Origin: Pseudonocardia kujensis
GTDB lineage: Bacteria; Actinomycetota; Actinomycetes; Mycobacteriales; Pseudonocardiaceae
NCBI RefSeq assembly: GCF_021283305.1
Contig: NZ_JAJSOK010000063.1
Span: forward strand, 1-47,858
Direction of reading: 5' to 3'
DNA: 47,858 nucleotides
The position numbers were made by a program, and so were the translations under genes. The notes beneath the pieces are model-generated. The model was not told where the DNA came from. It did no database searches and saw nothing but the letters and a program-made list of their open reading frames with translations. Of this stretch, positions 24,836-33,680 are shown one piece after another. The number at the start of each line of letters is the position of its first letter. Positions within the stretch are counted from its first letter, which is position 1.

Positions 24836-26985
24836 CACACGGTCCGCTGGAGGACGAGGAGGGAACGCGCCGGCACGGTGTGCGTGGCGCCGGCCCGGGT
24901 CATCGGCGGCTCGGCCGCGATCACGCCCGGCGCCGTGGACAGGGTGATCACCTCGCCCGCCGCGGTGTCGACGACGATCGCCCACTCCTTGCCGTACTCG
25001 GCGGTGGGCAGCGTGACCTCGATGTCCTCCCAGTGCGCGTTGAACGCCAGCAGGAACGAGTCGTCCGTGACGCGCTCGCCGCGCGGGTCGAGGTCGGAGA
25101 TGCCCTCGCCGTTGAGGAACGCGATCACGCACTTGCCGAAGCCGGAGTCCCAGTCGCCCTCGGTCATCTCGGTGCCGTCCGGGGTGAACCAGGCGATGTC
25201 GGCCAGCGAGTCCCGCCGGCGCGGCGCGATCGGCCTGCCCTGGAAGAAGCGGCGGCGCCGGAACACCGGGTGCGCGTGCCGCAGGGCCGCGACGCCGGCG
25301 GTGAACCCGACCAGCCCGGCGTTCTTGCCGGCCAGCGACCAGTCCACCCAGGAGATGTCGTTGTCCTGGCAGTAGACGTTGTTGTTGCCGCCCTGCGTGC
25401 GGCCGAGCTCGTCGCCGTGCAGCAGCATCGGCACGCCCTGGCTCAGCATCAGCGTGGTGAGGAAGTTGCGCTGCTGGCGGGCGCGCAGCTCCAGCACCCC
25501 CGGGTCGTCCGTGGGGCCCTCGACCCCGCAGTTCCAGGAGCGGTTGTGGCTCTCGCCGTCGTTGCCGCCCTCGCCGTTGGCGTCGTTGTGCTTGTCGTTG
25601 TACGACACCAGGTCGGCGAGGGTGAACCCGTCGTGCGCGGTGACGAAGTTGATCGACGCGTACGGCCGCCGCCCGTCCTCCTGGTAGAGGTCGCTCGAGC
25701 CGGTCAGCCGGGACGCGAACTCGCCCAGGGTGCCGGGCTCGCCGCGCCAGAAGTCCCGCACGGTGTCGCGGTACTTGCCGTTCCACTCCGTCCACAGCGG
25801 CGGGAAGTTGCCGACCTGGTACCCGCCGGGCCCGACGTCCCACGGCTCGGCGATCAGCTTGACCTGCGAGATCACCGGGTCCTGCTGCACCAGGTCGAAG
25901 AACACCGACAGCCGGTCGACGTCGTAGAACTCGCGGGCGAGGGTGGAGGCGAGGTCGAAGCGGAAGCCGTCGACGTGCATCTCGGTGACCCAGTAGCGCA
26001 GCGAGTCCATGATCAGCTGCAGGGTGTGCGGGTTGCGGACGTTGAGCGAGTTGCCCGTGCCCGTGTAGTCCATGTAGTACCGCGGGTCGTCCTCGACCAG
26101 CCGGTAGTAGGCGTGGTTGTCGATCCCGCGCAGGGACAGCGTCGGGCCCATGTCCGAGCCCTCGGCGGTGTGGTTGTAGACGACGTCGAGGATCACCTCG
26201 ATGCCCGCCTCGTGCAGGTCGCGCACCATGGCCTTGAACTCGTGCACCTGGCTGCCGGGACGGCTGTTGCGCATGGTGTACGCGTGGTGCGGGGCGAGGA
26301 AGGCCAGCGTGTTGTAGCCCCAGTAGTTGGAGAGGCCCTTCTCCTGCAGGTGGTGGTCGTTGAGGAACTCGTGCACCGGCATGAGCTCCACGGCCGTGAC
26401 CCCGAGCCGCTGCAGGTGCTCGATCATCACCGGGTGCGCCAGGCCGGCGTAGGTGCCGCGCAGCTCCTCCGGGATGTCCGGGTGCGCGATCGTGAGGCCG
26501 CGGACGTGCGCCTCGTAGATGACGGACTCGTGGTAGGGGATCTTCGGCGGCCGGTCCGAGCCCCAGTCGAAGTACGGGTTGACCACCACGGACTTGGGCA
26601 CGAACGGTGCCGAGTCCCGGTCGTTGCGGGAGAGCGGGTCGCCGAAGTTGTAGCCGAAGACCGCCTCGTCCCACTTCACCGGGCCGTCGAGGGCCTTGGC
26701 GTAGGGGTCGACGAGCAGCTTCTTCGGGTTGCACCGCAGCCCCTGTGCCGGGTCGTACGGCCCGTGCACCCGGTAGCCGTAGCGCTGCCCGGGCTCGACG
26801 GTCGGCAGGTAGGCGTGCCACACGAAGCCGTCGACCTCGGTGAGCGCGACCCGGGTCTCCTTGCCGCGCGGGCTGAACAGGCAGAGCTCGACCTTCTCGG
26901 CGGCTTCGGAGAACAAGGCGAAGTTCGTCCCGGCCCCGTCGTAGCTCGCACCCAGCGGGTACGGGTTGCCCGGCCACGGACGCAT
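24835..26985 (-). CDS. treX: glycogen debranching enzyme (TreX/GlgX type)
   Basis: It cleaves alpha-1,6 branches of glycogen and supplies linear maltodextrins to TreY. The protein of 716 aa has a CBM48-like N-terminus (PWPGNPYPLGASYDGAGTNF) and GH13_11 catalytic motifs: VILDVVYNHTAEGSDMGPT near residue 263, VDGFRFDLASTLARE near 340, KLIAEPWDVGPGGYQVGNFP near 375, and the transition-state residues in FVTAHDGFTLADL near 448. It is the first gene of treX-treY. No ribosome site better than GGATCGC is seen before ATG 26985; YPLG follows at once, as in the family. Confidence 0.95.
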   Translation of the reverse strand: MRPWPGNPYPLGASYDGAGTNFALFSEAAEKVELCLFSPRGKETRVALTEVDGFVWHAYLPTVEPGQRYGYRVHGPYDPAQGLRCNPKKLLVDPYAKALDGPVKWDEAVFGYNFGDPLSRNDRDSAPFVPKSVVVNPYFDWGSDRPPKIPYHESVIYEAHVRGLTIAHPDIPEELRGTYAGLAHPVMIEHLQRLGVTAVELMPVHEFLNDHHLQEKGLSNYWGYNTLAFLAPHHAYTMRNSRPGSQVHEFKAMVRDLHEAGIEVILDVVYNHTAEGSDMGPTLSLRGIDNHAYYRLVEDDPRYYMDYTGTGNSLNVRNPHTLQLIMDSLRYWVTEMHVDGFRFDLASTLAREFYDVDRLSVFFDLVQQDPVISQVKLIAEPWDVGPGGYQVGNFPPLWTEWNGKYRDTVRDFWRGEPGTLGEFASRLTGSSDLYQEDGRRPYASINFVTAHDGFTLADLVSYNDKHNDANGEGGNDGESHNRSWNCGVEGPTDDPGVLELRARQQRNFLTTLMLSQGVPMLLHGDELGRTQGGNNNVYCQDNDISWVDWSLAGKNAGLVGFTAGVAALRHAHPVFRRRRFFQGRPIAPRRRDSLADIAWFTPDGTEMTEGDWDSGFGKCVIAFLNGEGISDLDPRGERVTDDSFLLAFNAHWEDIEVTLPTAEYGKEWAIVVDTAAGEVITLSTAPGVIAAEPPMTRAGATHTVPARSLLVLQRTV

Positions 26986-27065
26986 GCGATCCCTACTTCC
27001 CGGCGGCTGCCCGCCGAACCGTCTCGATTACAGGAGGAACCCGGCAACGCTACCGGGGGCGGTGC

Positions 27066-27533
27066 TCAGGAGTCGGCGAGCCGCGCGGGGAAGCCGCCCG
27101 TGGCGACGGGGCTCCACCGGGTGGGTGTGATGCGGATCAACGCCTTGCCCTGGTCGCGCATCGCCTGCCGGTACCCGTCCCAGTCCGGGTGCTCGCCGGA
27201 GACCGCGCGGAAGTAGTCGACCAGCGGTTCGACCGCCTCCGGCAGGGTGATCAGTTCGGCGTCCCCGTCGACCTGGACCCACGGGCCGTCGAACTCGTCC
27301 GACAGGACGACCACGGAGGCGGTGCCGGTGCGGGCGACGTTGCGCGCCTTGGCCCGCTCCGGGTAGGTCGACACCACGACCCGGCCCTCCGCGTCGACCC
27401 CCGCGGTGACCGGGGATCCCTGGACCCCGCCGTCGGACCGGGTGGTGAGCAGGACGACCTTGTGCCGCGGCCGGAGGAACTCCAGGAGCTCCTCCTGCTC
27501 GACGGGCGTGTTCGTGGCGATCGTGCGGGGCAT
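27066..27533 (-). CDS. PPOX-class / F420-dependent (FDOR-B-like) protein
   Basis: This single split-barrel domain protein of 155 aa resembles pyridoxamine-phosphate-oxidase-like proteins (TIGR03618-type) common in actinobacteria. It has RHKVVLLTTRSDGGVQGSPV near residue 23, then VVVSTYPERAKARNVARTGT near 52 and WVQVDGDAELI near 85. The R-x-K-x-R-N pattern after the second strand is typical of the F420/flavin-binding group. Substrate and cofactor cannot be fixed from sequence. The ATG is preceded by a leaderless -10 (TAGAGT) and diverges from the HIT gene. Confidence 0.8.
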   Translation of the reverse strand: MPRTIATNTPVEQEELLEFLRPRHKVVLLTTRSDGGVQGSPVTAGVDAEGRVVVSTYPERAKARNVARTGTASVVVLSDEFDGPWVQVDGDAELITLPEAVEPLVDYFRAVSGEHPDWDGYRQAMRDQGKALIRITPTRWSPVATGGFPARLADS

Positions 27534-27540
27534 GGCCGGA

Positions 27541-27594
27541 ACTCTAGGAGAGGGGACCGACGACCGCCCCCGGGACGACCGCGGACGGTAGGGT
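27541..27594. promoter_or_regulatory. divergent leaderless promoters of the FDOR-like and HIT genes
   Basis: On the minus strand TAGAGT (27541-27546) lies 7 nt before the ATG at 27533. On the plus strand TAGGGT (27589-27594) lies 8 nt before ATG 27603. The two -10 boxes face away from each other with 42 bp between them, so the -35 regions must overlap. Confidence 0.5.
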
Positions 27595-27602
27595 CCGCCG
27601 TG

Positions 27603-28040
27603 ATGAGCACCGTCTTCACGAAGATCATCGACGGCGAGCTGCCCGGCCGGTTCGTCTGGTCGGACGAGCGCTGCGTCGGGTTCCTGTCGATCAACCCGCT
27701 CGGCCCGGGGCACACCCTGGTCGTACCGCGCGAGGAGGTCGACCACTGGGTCGACGCCGACCCGGACCTGATCGCGCACCTCACCGCCGTCTCGCACACG
27801 ATCGCCAGGGCGGTCGAGGCGCTGTGGCAGCCCCCGCGCGTCGGCTTCCTGGTGGCCGGGTTCGAGGTCCCGCACCTGCACCTGCACGTGTTCCCCGCGT
27901 GGGACATGGCCGCGTTCGACTTCGCCAACGCGGCGAAGTCGGTCGACGACGCCGAGCAGGACGGGATCGCCGAGCGGCTGCGCACCGCCCTGCGCGAGGC
28001 CGGCCACGGCGAGCACGTGGCCACCAGCGGGAAGCGCTAG
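27603..28040 (+). CDS. HIT family hydrolase/transferase
   Basis: This histidine-triad protein of 145 aa acts on nucleotide phosphoramidates or dinucleotides. It opens with VFTKIIDGELPGRFVWSDE, contains LGPGHTLVVPREEVDHW near residue 37, and carries the catalytic triad motif VPHLHLHVFP near 91-100. Sequence cannot separate HinT-like aminohydrolase from Fhit/Ap4A-type roles, although length and opening resemble HinT. ATG 27603 is preferred; an in-frame GTG sits one codon earlier. The histidine phosphatase gene follows after 3 nt, so they are cotranscribed. Confidence 0.93.
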   Translation: MSTVFTKIIDGELPGRFVWSDERCVGFLSINPLGPGHTLVVPREEVDHWVDADPDLIAHLTAVSHTIARAVEALWQPPRVGFLVAGFEVPHLHLHVFPAWDMAAFDFANAAKSVDDAEQDGIAERLRTALREAGHGEHVATSGKR

Positions 28041-28043
28041 CCG

Positions 28044-28664
28044 ATGCGGCTGGTCCTGGTCCGGCACGGGCTGCCGGACCGGGTCGACGGTGCGCCCGAC
28101 CTGCCGGTCCGGGCGGACCCCGGCCTCACCGAGCTGGGCCTGCGGCAGGCCGAGCGGGTGGTCGACGCCCTGGCCGGCGAGCCGGTCGACGCGGTCTACG
28201 CGAGCACCATGACCCGCGCCCGGCAGACCGCCGAGCCGCTCGCCCGCGCCCGCGGCCTCGCGGTCCGCACCGTGCACGACCTGCGCGAGTACGACGCCGA
28301 CCAGCAGCAGTACCTGCCGGTGCACCTGCTGGCCCGGGAGAACCCCGACCAGTGGCGGCGGATGGTCGAGGGCCACCTGCCCGAGCACGTCGACGTCCCG
28401 GCCTTCCGCGCGCGGGTCGTCACGGCGCTGGAGGAGATCGTCGCGGCGCACCCGGGCCGGGGGACCGCGGTGGTCTTCGCGCACGCCGGCGTGATCAACG
28501 TCTACCTCGGGCACCTGCTCGGGATCGAGCGGGCGCTGCCCTTCCCGCTCGACTACGCGGGCCTGACCAGGGTCGTCGCCCGTCGCGACGGGGTCCGCAG
28601 GCCGCGGACGGTCAACGAGCTCGCGCACGTCGCCGACCTGCTGGAGCCCGCCGCCCGCGCGTGA
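28044..28664 (+). CDS. histidine phosphatase family protein (phosphoglycerate-mutase-like)
   Basis: This protein of 206 aa has the phosphohistidine motif LVLVRHGLP near residues 3-11, the second arginine in YASTMTRARQTAEPL near 52, and the catalytic histidine in VVFAHAGVINVYLGHLLG near 143. These fit a broad-specificity phosphatase rather than a glycolytic mutase, which would be longer and have RHGQS. The natural substrate is unknown. It is 3 nt from the HIT gene and about 63 nt from dxs, which has its own leaderless promoter. Confidence 0.9.
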   Translation: MRLVLVRHGLPDRVDGAPDLPVRADPGLTELGLRQAERVVDALAGEPVDAVYASTMTRARQTAEPLARARGLAVRTVHDLREYDADQQQYLPVHLLARENPDQWRRMVEGHLPEHVDVPAFRARVVTALEEIVAAHPGRGTAVVFAHAGVINVYLGHLLGIERALPFPLDYAGLTRVVARRDGVRRPRTVNELAHVADLLEPAARA

Positions 28665-28714
28665 TCGTGGCGTCACGGTCCGGTGTCGCCGGGCCCGGCG
28701 CTGGCCACCGCTCG

Positions 28715-28720
28715 TAGAGT
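28715..28720 (+). promoter_or_regulatory. -10 box of dxs (leaderless)
   Basis: TAGAGT ends 7 nt before GTG 28728, the chosen dxs start. No Shine-Dalgarno sequence is present. Confidence 0.5.
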
Positions 28721-28727
28721 GACGGGC

Positions 28728-30710
28728 GTGAGCGTGCAGCCATCCTCCGTTCTGTCGTCGATCAGGGGCCCGGCGGACCTCAAGCGGCTCGGCCCCGACG
28801 CGCTGGCCGGGCTGGCGTCGGAGATCCGGGACTTCCTGGTCAGCGCGGTGTCCCGGACCGGCGGGCACCTCGGCCCGAACCTCGGCGTGATCGAGCTGAC
28901 GATCGCGCTGCACCGGGTGTTCGACTCCCCGCGGGACACCCTGATCTGGGACACCGGGCACCAGGCGTACGTCCACAAGCTGCTCACCGGCCGCCAGGAC
29001 GGCTGGGACCGGCTGAAGAAGACGGGCGGGCTCTCCGGCTACCCGAGCCGCTCCGAGAGCGTGCACGACCACGTGGAGTCCAGCCACGCGTCGTCGTCGC
29101 TGTCCTGGGCGGACGGGCTGGCCAGGGCCTACTCGCTCACCGGCCAGCAGCGGCACGTCGTGGCCGTGATCGGCGACGGGGCGCTGACCGGCGGCATGGC
29201 CTGGGAGGCGCTGAACAACATCGCCGCGGCCAGGGACCGCAACGTCGTCGTCGTGGTCAACGACAACGGCCGCTCCTACGCGCCCACCATCGGCGGGCTG
29301 GCCGACCGGCTCGCCACGCTCCGCCTGCAGCCGGGCTACGAGAAGCTGCTCGAGGCGGGCAAGCACACGCTGCGCGGCACCCCGGTCGTCGGGCCGGCCG
29401 TCTACGCCGGGCTGCACGCGCTCAAGGCCGGGCTCAAGGACGCGATCAGCCCCCAGGAGCTGTTCGCCGACCTCGGGCTCAAGTACTTCGGCCCGGTCGA
29501 CGGGCACGACGTGGCCGCCATGGAGTCCGCGCTGCGCCGGGCCCGGCACTTCGGCGGCCCGGTCGTGGTGCACGCCGTGACCCGCAAGGGCAACGGCTAC
29601 GCCCCGGCCGAGAACGACGAGGCCGAGCAGATGCACAGCCCGTCGGCGTTCGACCCGCAGACCGGCCTGCCGACCGGCCCGAAGACCACCGGCTGGACCA
29701 GCGTGTTCGCCGAGGAGCTCGTCCGCCTCGGCGCCGAGCGGCCCGATCTCGTCGCGATCACCGCGGCGATGCTCGGCCCGACCGGGCTGGCGAAGTTCGG
29801 CAAGGAGTTCCCGGAGCGCTGCGTCGACGTCGGGATCGCCGAGCAGCACGCGCTCACCTCGGCCGCCGGCCTCGCACGCGGCGGGATGCACCCGGTGGTC
29901 GCGGTCTACTCGACCTTCCTCAACCGCGCCTTCGACCAGCTGATGATGGACGTGGCGCTGCACCGGGAGGCCGTCACGCTCGTGCTCGACCGGGCGGGCG
30001 TGACCGGCAACGACGGGCCCTCGCACAACGGCATGTGGGACCTGTCGATCCTCGGCGTCGTCCCGGGCATCCGGGTCGCCGCCCCGCGCGACGCCGCGAC
30101 GCTCCGGGAGGAGCTGGGCGAGGCCGTCGCCGTGGCGGACGGGCCCACCGCGCTGCGGTTCCCCAAGGGCCCGGTCATCGAGTCGGTCCCGGCGGTGCGC
30201 CGGGCCGGCACCGTCGACGTCCTGCGCGAGGACCGGACCAACGGCACCGCCCCGGCCGTGCTGATGGTGTGCGTGGGCGCGTTCGGGGAGCTGGGCGTGG
30301 AGGCCGCCGAGCGGCTGGCCCGGCAGGGCGTGTCCGTCACGGTCGTCGACCCGCGGTGGGTGCTGCCGGTGCCCCCGGAGCTGGTGGAGATGGCGCGGGC
30401 TCACCAGCTCGTCGTGACCGTGGCCGACGCCGGCCGGCACGGCGGGTTCGGCTCCGCCCTGGCCGACGCGCTGCGCACCGCCGAGGTCGACGTCCCGCAG
30501 CGCGACGTGGCCCTGCCGCAGGAGTTCCTCGAGCACGGGGCCCGGTCGGACGTCCTGACCGCCGTGGGGCTCACCGCGCAGGACGTCGCCCGCCGGGTGA
30601 CCGAGTGGGCGGTGAAGGTGCCGGGCTGCCTGCCCGCCGGGCCGGTGGTGGAGTCCGCCGGCGCGGGCGTGCCGGAGCCCGGCGAGGTGTCGGGCGAGCA
30701 GGCGGGCTGA
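28728..30710 (+). CDS. dxs: 1-deoxy-D-xylulose-5-phosphate synthase
   Basis: This TPP enzyme condenses pyruvate and glyceraldehyde-3-phosphate, the entry to the MEP isoprenoid pathway. The 660-aa protein has RTGGHLGPNLGVIELTIALH near residue 43, IWDTGHQAYVHKLLTGR near 72, the TPP motif GDGALTGGMAWEALNN near 150-165, DVGIAEQHALTSAAGLA near 366, and DRAGVTGNDGPSHNGMWDLS near 423, which confirms DXS rather than transketolase. The start is set by the -10 box; a second GTG lies two codons later. Its stop overlaps the response regulator start by one base (TGATG). Confidence 0.97.
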   Translation: MSVQPSSVLSSIRGPADLKRLGPDALAGLASEIRDFLVSAVSRTGGHLGPNLGVIELTIALHRVFDSPRDTLIWDTGHQAYVHKLLTGRQDGWDRLKKTGGLSGYPSRSESVHDHVESSHASSSLSWADGLARAYSLTGQQRHVVAVIGDGALTGGMAWEALNNIAAARDRNVVVVVNDNGRSYAPTIGGLADRLATLRLQPGYEKLLEAGKHTLRGTPVVGPAVYAGLHALKAGLKDAISPQELFADLGLKYFGPVDGHDVAAMESALRRARHFGGPVVVHAVTRKGNGYAPAENDEAEQMHSPSAFDPQTGLPTGPKTTGWTSVFAEELVRLGAERPDLVAITAAMLGPTGLAKFGKEFPERCVDVGIAEQHALTSAAGLARGGMHPVVAVYSTFLNRAFDQLMMDVALHREAVTLVLDRAGVTGNDGPSHNGMWDLSILGVVPGIRVAAPRDAATLREELGEAVAVADGPTALRFPKGPVIESVPAVRRAGTVDVLREDRTNGTAPAVLMVCVGAFGELGVEAAERLARQGVSVTVVDPRWVLPVPPELVEMARAHQLVVTVADAGRHGGFGSALADALRTAEVDVPQRDVALPQEFLEHGARSDVLTAVGLTAQDVARRVTEWAVKVPGCLPAGPVVESAGAGVPEPGEVSGEQAG

Positions 30711-31375
30711 TGCGCATCCTGGTCGTCGAGGACGAGGCCCCGCTGGCCGAGGCCGTCGCGCGCGGCCTGCGGCGCGAGGGCATGGCGGTCGACGTCGCGC
30801 TCGACGGCGACACCGGGCACGAGAAGTCCTCGATCACCCGCTACGACGTGGTCGTGCTGGACCGGGACCTGCCCGGGATGCCCGGCGACGACCTGTGCGC
30901 GGCCATCGTGGGCGGGGGCGGCACCACCCGTGTCCTCATGCTCACCGCCAGCGGAACGCTCGAGGACAAGGTCGACGGCCTGTCCCGCGGCGCGGACGAC
31001 TACCTCGCCAAGCCCTTCGACTTCCCGGAGCTGGTGGCCCGGGTGCGGGCGCTCGGCCGCCGGTCCGCCCCCGCGGTCCCGCCGGTGCTGGTGGCGGGGG
31101 ACGTGGCCCTGGACCCCGCCCGGCGCACGGTGACCCGCGCGGCCTCGCCGGTCGAGCTGACCCGCAAGGAGTTCGGGGTCCTCGAGGTGCTGATGGGTGC
31201 GGGCGGCGCGGTCGTGTCCAGCGAGGAGCTGCTCGAGCGGGTCTGGGACGAGAACGCCGACCCCTTCACCACCACGGTCCGGGTCACGGTCATGACCCTG
31301 CGCAAGAAGCTCGGTGAGCCGGGCGTGATCGAGACCGTGGTCGGCGCCGGGTACCGGGTGCCCTCCGCCGGCTGA
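30710..31375 (+). CDS. OmpR/PhoB-family response regulator
   Basis: The protein of 221 aa has a receiver domain (1-118) with the acidic pocket E7/D8, phosphorylated Asp51 in VVLDRDLPG, Thr79 and Lys101 in AKPF. It is followed by a winged helix DNA-binding domain ending TLRKKLGEPGVIETVVGAGY. The ATG overlaps the dxs stop (TGATG), and the partner kinase follows 23 nt after its stop. It is likely translated from the dxs mRNA as well as any promoter of its own. Targets are unknown. Confidence 0.95.
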   Translation: MRILVVEDEAPLAEAVARGLRREGMAVDVALDGDTGHEKSSITRYDVVVLDRDLPGMPGDDLCAAIVGGGGTTRVLMLTASGTLEDKVDGLSRGADDYLAKPFDFPELVARVRALGRRSAPAVPPVLVAGDVALDPARRTVTRAASPVELTRKEFGVLEVLMGAGGAVVSSEELLERVWDENADPFTTTVRVTVMTLRKKLGEPGVIETVVGAGYRVPSAG

Positions 31376-31398
31376 CGGGCGGCCGGAGGGGAGGGCGG

Positions 31399-32535
31399 GT
31401 GCGCACGCGGCTCACGCTGCGCTGGCAGCTCACGCTCCTCGGCACCGGCCTGGTCGCGCTGGTCAGCGCCCTGCTGCTGTGGCTGGGCTGGCTGCTCGTG
31501 GGCGGCGTCGCCGCGTCCGTGCCGTCCTTGCCGCCGGGCACCCCGGTCCGTGTCGGTTCCGTCGAGGTCCCGGCCGAGCAGGTCACGAACGCCGTCCGGG
31601 ACGCGGCCCGCGGGCAGGTGCTCCACGCGGGCCTGATCGCCTTCCCGCTGGTCGTGCTGGCCGCGGGGCTGACGTCGTGGGTGCTGGTCGGGCGGGTGCT
31701 CGCGCCGCTGCACCAGGTCACCTCGACCGCCCGGCGGTTCTCGGCGGAGGACCTCGACGCCCGCCTGGACCTGCGCGCGGCCCGGGGTGAGGTGGCCGAG
31801 CTCGCCACGACCTTCGACGCGATGCTCGACCGGCTGCAGGGCGCCTTCGAGGTGCAGCGCCGCTTCGTCGCCAACGCCAGCCACGAGCTGCGCACCCCGC
31901 TCTCCGTGCTGCGCACCGAGGTCGACGTGACGCTGGCCGACCCCGCAGCCGACGTCGCCGAGCTGCGGCGGATGGGCGAGGTGGTCCGCGACGCCACCCG
32001 CCGCGCGGACGACCTCGTGTCCGGGCTGCTGCTGCTGGCCCGCACCGAGGCGCTGGGGGAGATCGCCGAACCGGCGCGGCGCCCGGTGGACCTGCGCGAC
32101 GCCGGGGCGCACGCCGTGCGGGTCACGGCGACCGAGGCGGCGCGCCGCGGGCTGCACGTGCGGACCACCGGCGGCCCGGCGCCGGTCTCGGGCGATCCCG
32201 CGCTGCTCGAGCGGGTGGCGGGCAACCTCGTGGAGAACGCCGTGCGGCACAACGTCGACGGCGGCTGGGTGGAGGTGTGCACCGCGCCGCTCGACGACGG
32301 GGCCGAGCTGCGGGTCTCCTCCAGCGGGCCGGAGATCGACCCGGGCCGGGTGGGGGAGCTGTTCGAGCCGTTCCGCCGGGGCCCGGTGCCGCGCACCGGC
32401 GGGACCGCCGGGTCCGGGCTGGGGCTGTCGATCGTGCGCGCCGTGGTGGCGGCGCACGGGGGCGCGGTGCGGGCCGAGCCCGTGCCGGGCGGCGGCCTGA
32501 CCGTGGTGGTCCGGCTGCCCGTTCGGCCGGCCTGA
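31399..32535 (+). CDS. sensor histidine kinase, partner of the upstream response regulator
   Basis: The protein of 378 aa has TM1 at about 11-37 and an outside loop of only 40 residues. TM2 is at about 78-98, HAMP at 99-151, the H-box NASHELRTPLSVLR with phospho-acceptor His162, and an HATPase domain with NLVENAVRHN (N-box) and GSGLGLSIVRAVVAAHGG (G2). The small sensor loop suggests sensing within or at the membrane. GTG 31399 has GGAGGGGAGGG just upstream. It ends 14 bp from the convergent glycosyltransferase gene. Confidence 0.95.
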   Translation: MRTRLTLRWQLTLLGTGLVALVSALLLWLGWLLVGGVAASVPSLPPGTPVRVGSVEVPAEQVTNAVRDAARGQVLHAGLIAFPLVVLAAGLTSWVLVGRVLAPLHQVTSTARRFSAEDLDARLDLRAARGEVAELATTFDAMLDRLQGAFEVQRRFVANASHELRTPLSVLRTEVDVTLADPAADVAELRRMGEVVRDATRRADDLVSGLLLLARTEALGEIAEPARRPVDLRDAGAHAVRVTATEAARRGLHVRTTGGPAPVSGDPALLERVAGNLVENAVRHNVDGGWVEVCTAPLDDGAELRVSSSGPEIDPGRVGELFEPFRRGPVPRTGGTAGSGLGLSIVRAVVAAHGGAVRAEPVPGGGLTVVVRLPVRPA

Positions 32536-32549
32536 GTCCGGCGGGCCGG

Positions 32550-33530
32550 TCAGCCGACCGACTGCACGACCTTGGAGATGCCGCCGTAGATGCTCGCGCG
32601 GGCGCTGTCGCGGGCGGCGCGCATCTTCACGCGGCCGGCCGGCCCGGCGCCGTGCCAGCCCAGGAGCGACTGGCCCCAGCGGCTGCGGGCGAGCCGGGCG
32701 GGACCCGCGGCGATGGCCTGCTTGGCCCAGCGCTCGGCGATCTCGTCGTGCCCGTCCCGGTAGGCGAACACCGCAGGCTGCACGTAGGCCAGGCCGGGGT
32801 GCAGCCGGGTCATCATCGGCGCGTACTCGGTGAGCATCTTGTCCAGCGCCTCGTACCGCGCGGTGCGGTTGGAGCTGATGCTGCCGGTGCGCATGAGCCG
32901 CATGTCGACCAGGTAGCGGCGGATGCCGTAGAAGAGCGGGGTCGACGACCAGGCCCCGATCCGCAGCCACATCTCCAGGTCGACGGCGCTGGCGATGCTG
33001 GTGTCGAACACGCCGACCTCGTCGAAGCAGCTGCGGCGCACCAGCAGCGAGCTGCCGTTGTGCGTCGGGTTGTTCTCGGCGAGGAACCGGTCCATGTCGC
33101 AGGCGCCGGCGGGCTGCCAGCGCGGGCCGACGACCCGGCCGCTCTCCAGCATGACGCGGGTGTGGCAGAACGTCGCGCCGATCGGGCCCGGGGCGGTGTT
33201 CAGGGTGTGCAGCTGGCGGCGGAGGAACTCCGGGTGCCAGCGGTCGTCGCCGTCGAGGAAGGCCACGAACGGCGCCGTGGTCTCGGCGATGCCGAGGTTG
33301 CGGGCGGCGCCGGAGCCCGCGTTGGTGGTCGAGATGAGCCGGATCCGGGCGTCGAGGGCCGCCCGCTCGCGGACGACGTCCGCCGTGTCGTCCGTGGAGC
33401 CGTCGTCCACGACGACGTATTCGAAGCGGCCCTCGCTCTGCCGCCTCACCGAGTCGATGGCCTCCCCGATCCACCGTCCGACGTTGTACGCCGGCGTGAT
33501 CACCGAGACCACCGCTGCATTCTTCGGCAC
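32550..33530 (-). CDS. glycosyltransferase family 2
   Basis: This GT-A fold enzyme of 326 aa uses a nucleotide sugar. It begins VVSVITPAYNVGRWIGEAID, has DDGST at 42-46, NAGSGAARNLG near 70, and the metal-binding DGDD at 93-96 in FVAFLDGDDRWHPEF. A C-terminal helical stretch of about 100 residues has no transmembrane helix. GTG 33530 is chosen because AAGG lies 8 nt upstream and the GT2 core starts at once; an in-frame ATG at 33578 would add 16 residues. It diverges from the TupA-like gene and belongs to the envelope-polymer locus. Confidence 0.88.
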   Translation of the reverse strand: MPKNAAVVSVITPAYNVGRWIGEAIDSVRRQSEGRFEYVVVDDGSTDDTADVVRERAALDARIRLISTTNAGSGAARNLGIAETTAPFVAFLDGDDRWHPEFLRRQLHTLNTAPGPIGATFCHTRVMLESGRVVGPRWQPAGACDMDRFLAENNPTHNGSSLLVRRSCFDEVGVFDTSIASAVDLEMWLRIGAWSSTPLFYGIRRYLVDMRLMRTGSISSNRTARYEALDKMLTEYAPMMTRLHPGLAYVQPAVFAYRDGHDEIAERWAKQAIAAGPARLARSRWGQSLLGWHGAGPAGRVKMRAARDSARASIYGGISKVVQSVG

Positions 33531-33578
33531 GAATCGGACCTTAGCAATGGTGCCGGGTGGTCGCTCCCGCGGCCCCAT

Positions 33579-33609
33579 TCACTCTTTCGGTCCGTGTGCA
33601 GCAGAGTGA
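33579..33609. promoter_or_regulatory. inverted repeat between the GT2 and TupA-like genes
   Basis: TCACTCT (33579-33585) and AGAGTGA (33603-33609) form a 7-bp inverted repeat with a 17-nt gap, inside a locally AT-richer divergent promoter region. It could be an operator serving both genes. No regulator gene lies in the locus itself. Confidence 0.3.
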
Positions 33610-33674
33610 TTACGGGTGGTCCGTCACGCTTTGTGTTTCCCGGACGTGACGGCGGGGCGTCCACCGCGCTCCGC

Positions 33675-33680
33675 TATCGT
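33675..33680 (+). promoter_or_regulatory. -10 box of the TupA-like gene (leaderless)
   Basis: TATCGT ends 7 nt before ATG 33688, predicting a leaderless message and supporting this start over in-frame upstream codons. Confidence 0.45.

Noticed and set aside
22481..26977. One very long minus-strand frame that could suggest a TreX-TreY fusion
   Set aside because: The first half is TreX read in the wrong frame; real TreX and TreY are separate, with stop and start overlapping at 24835.
32536..32549. Terminator between the kinase and GT2 genes
   Set aside because: The gap is 14 bp and no stable stem is visible.
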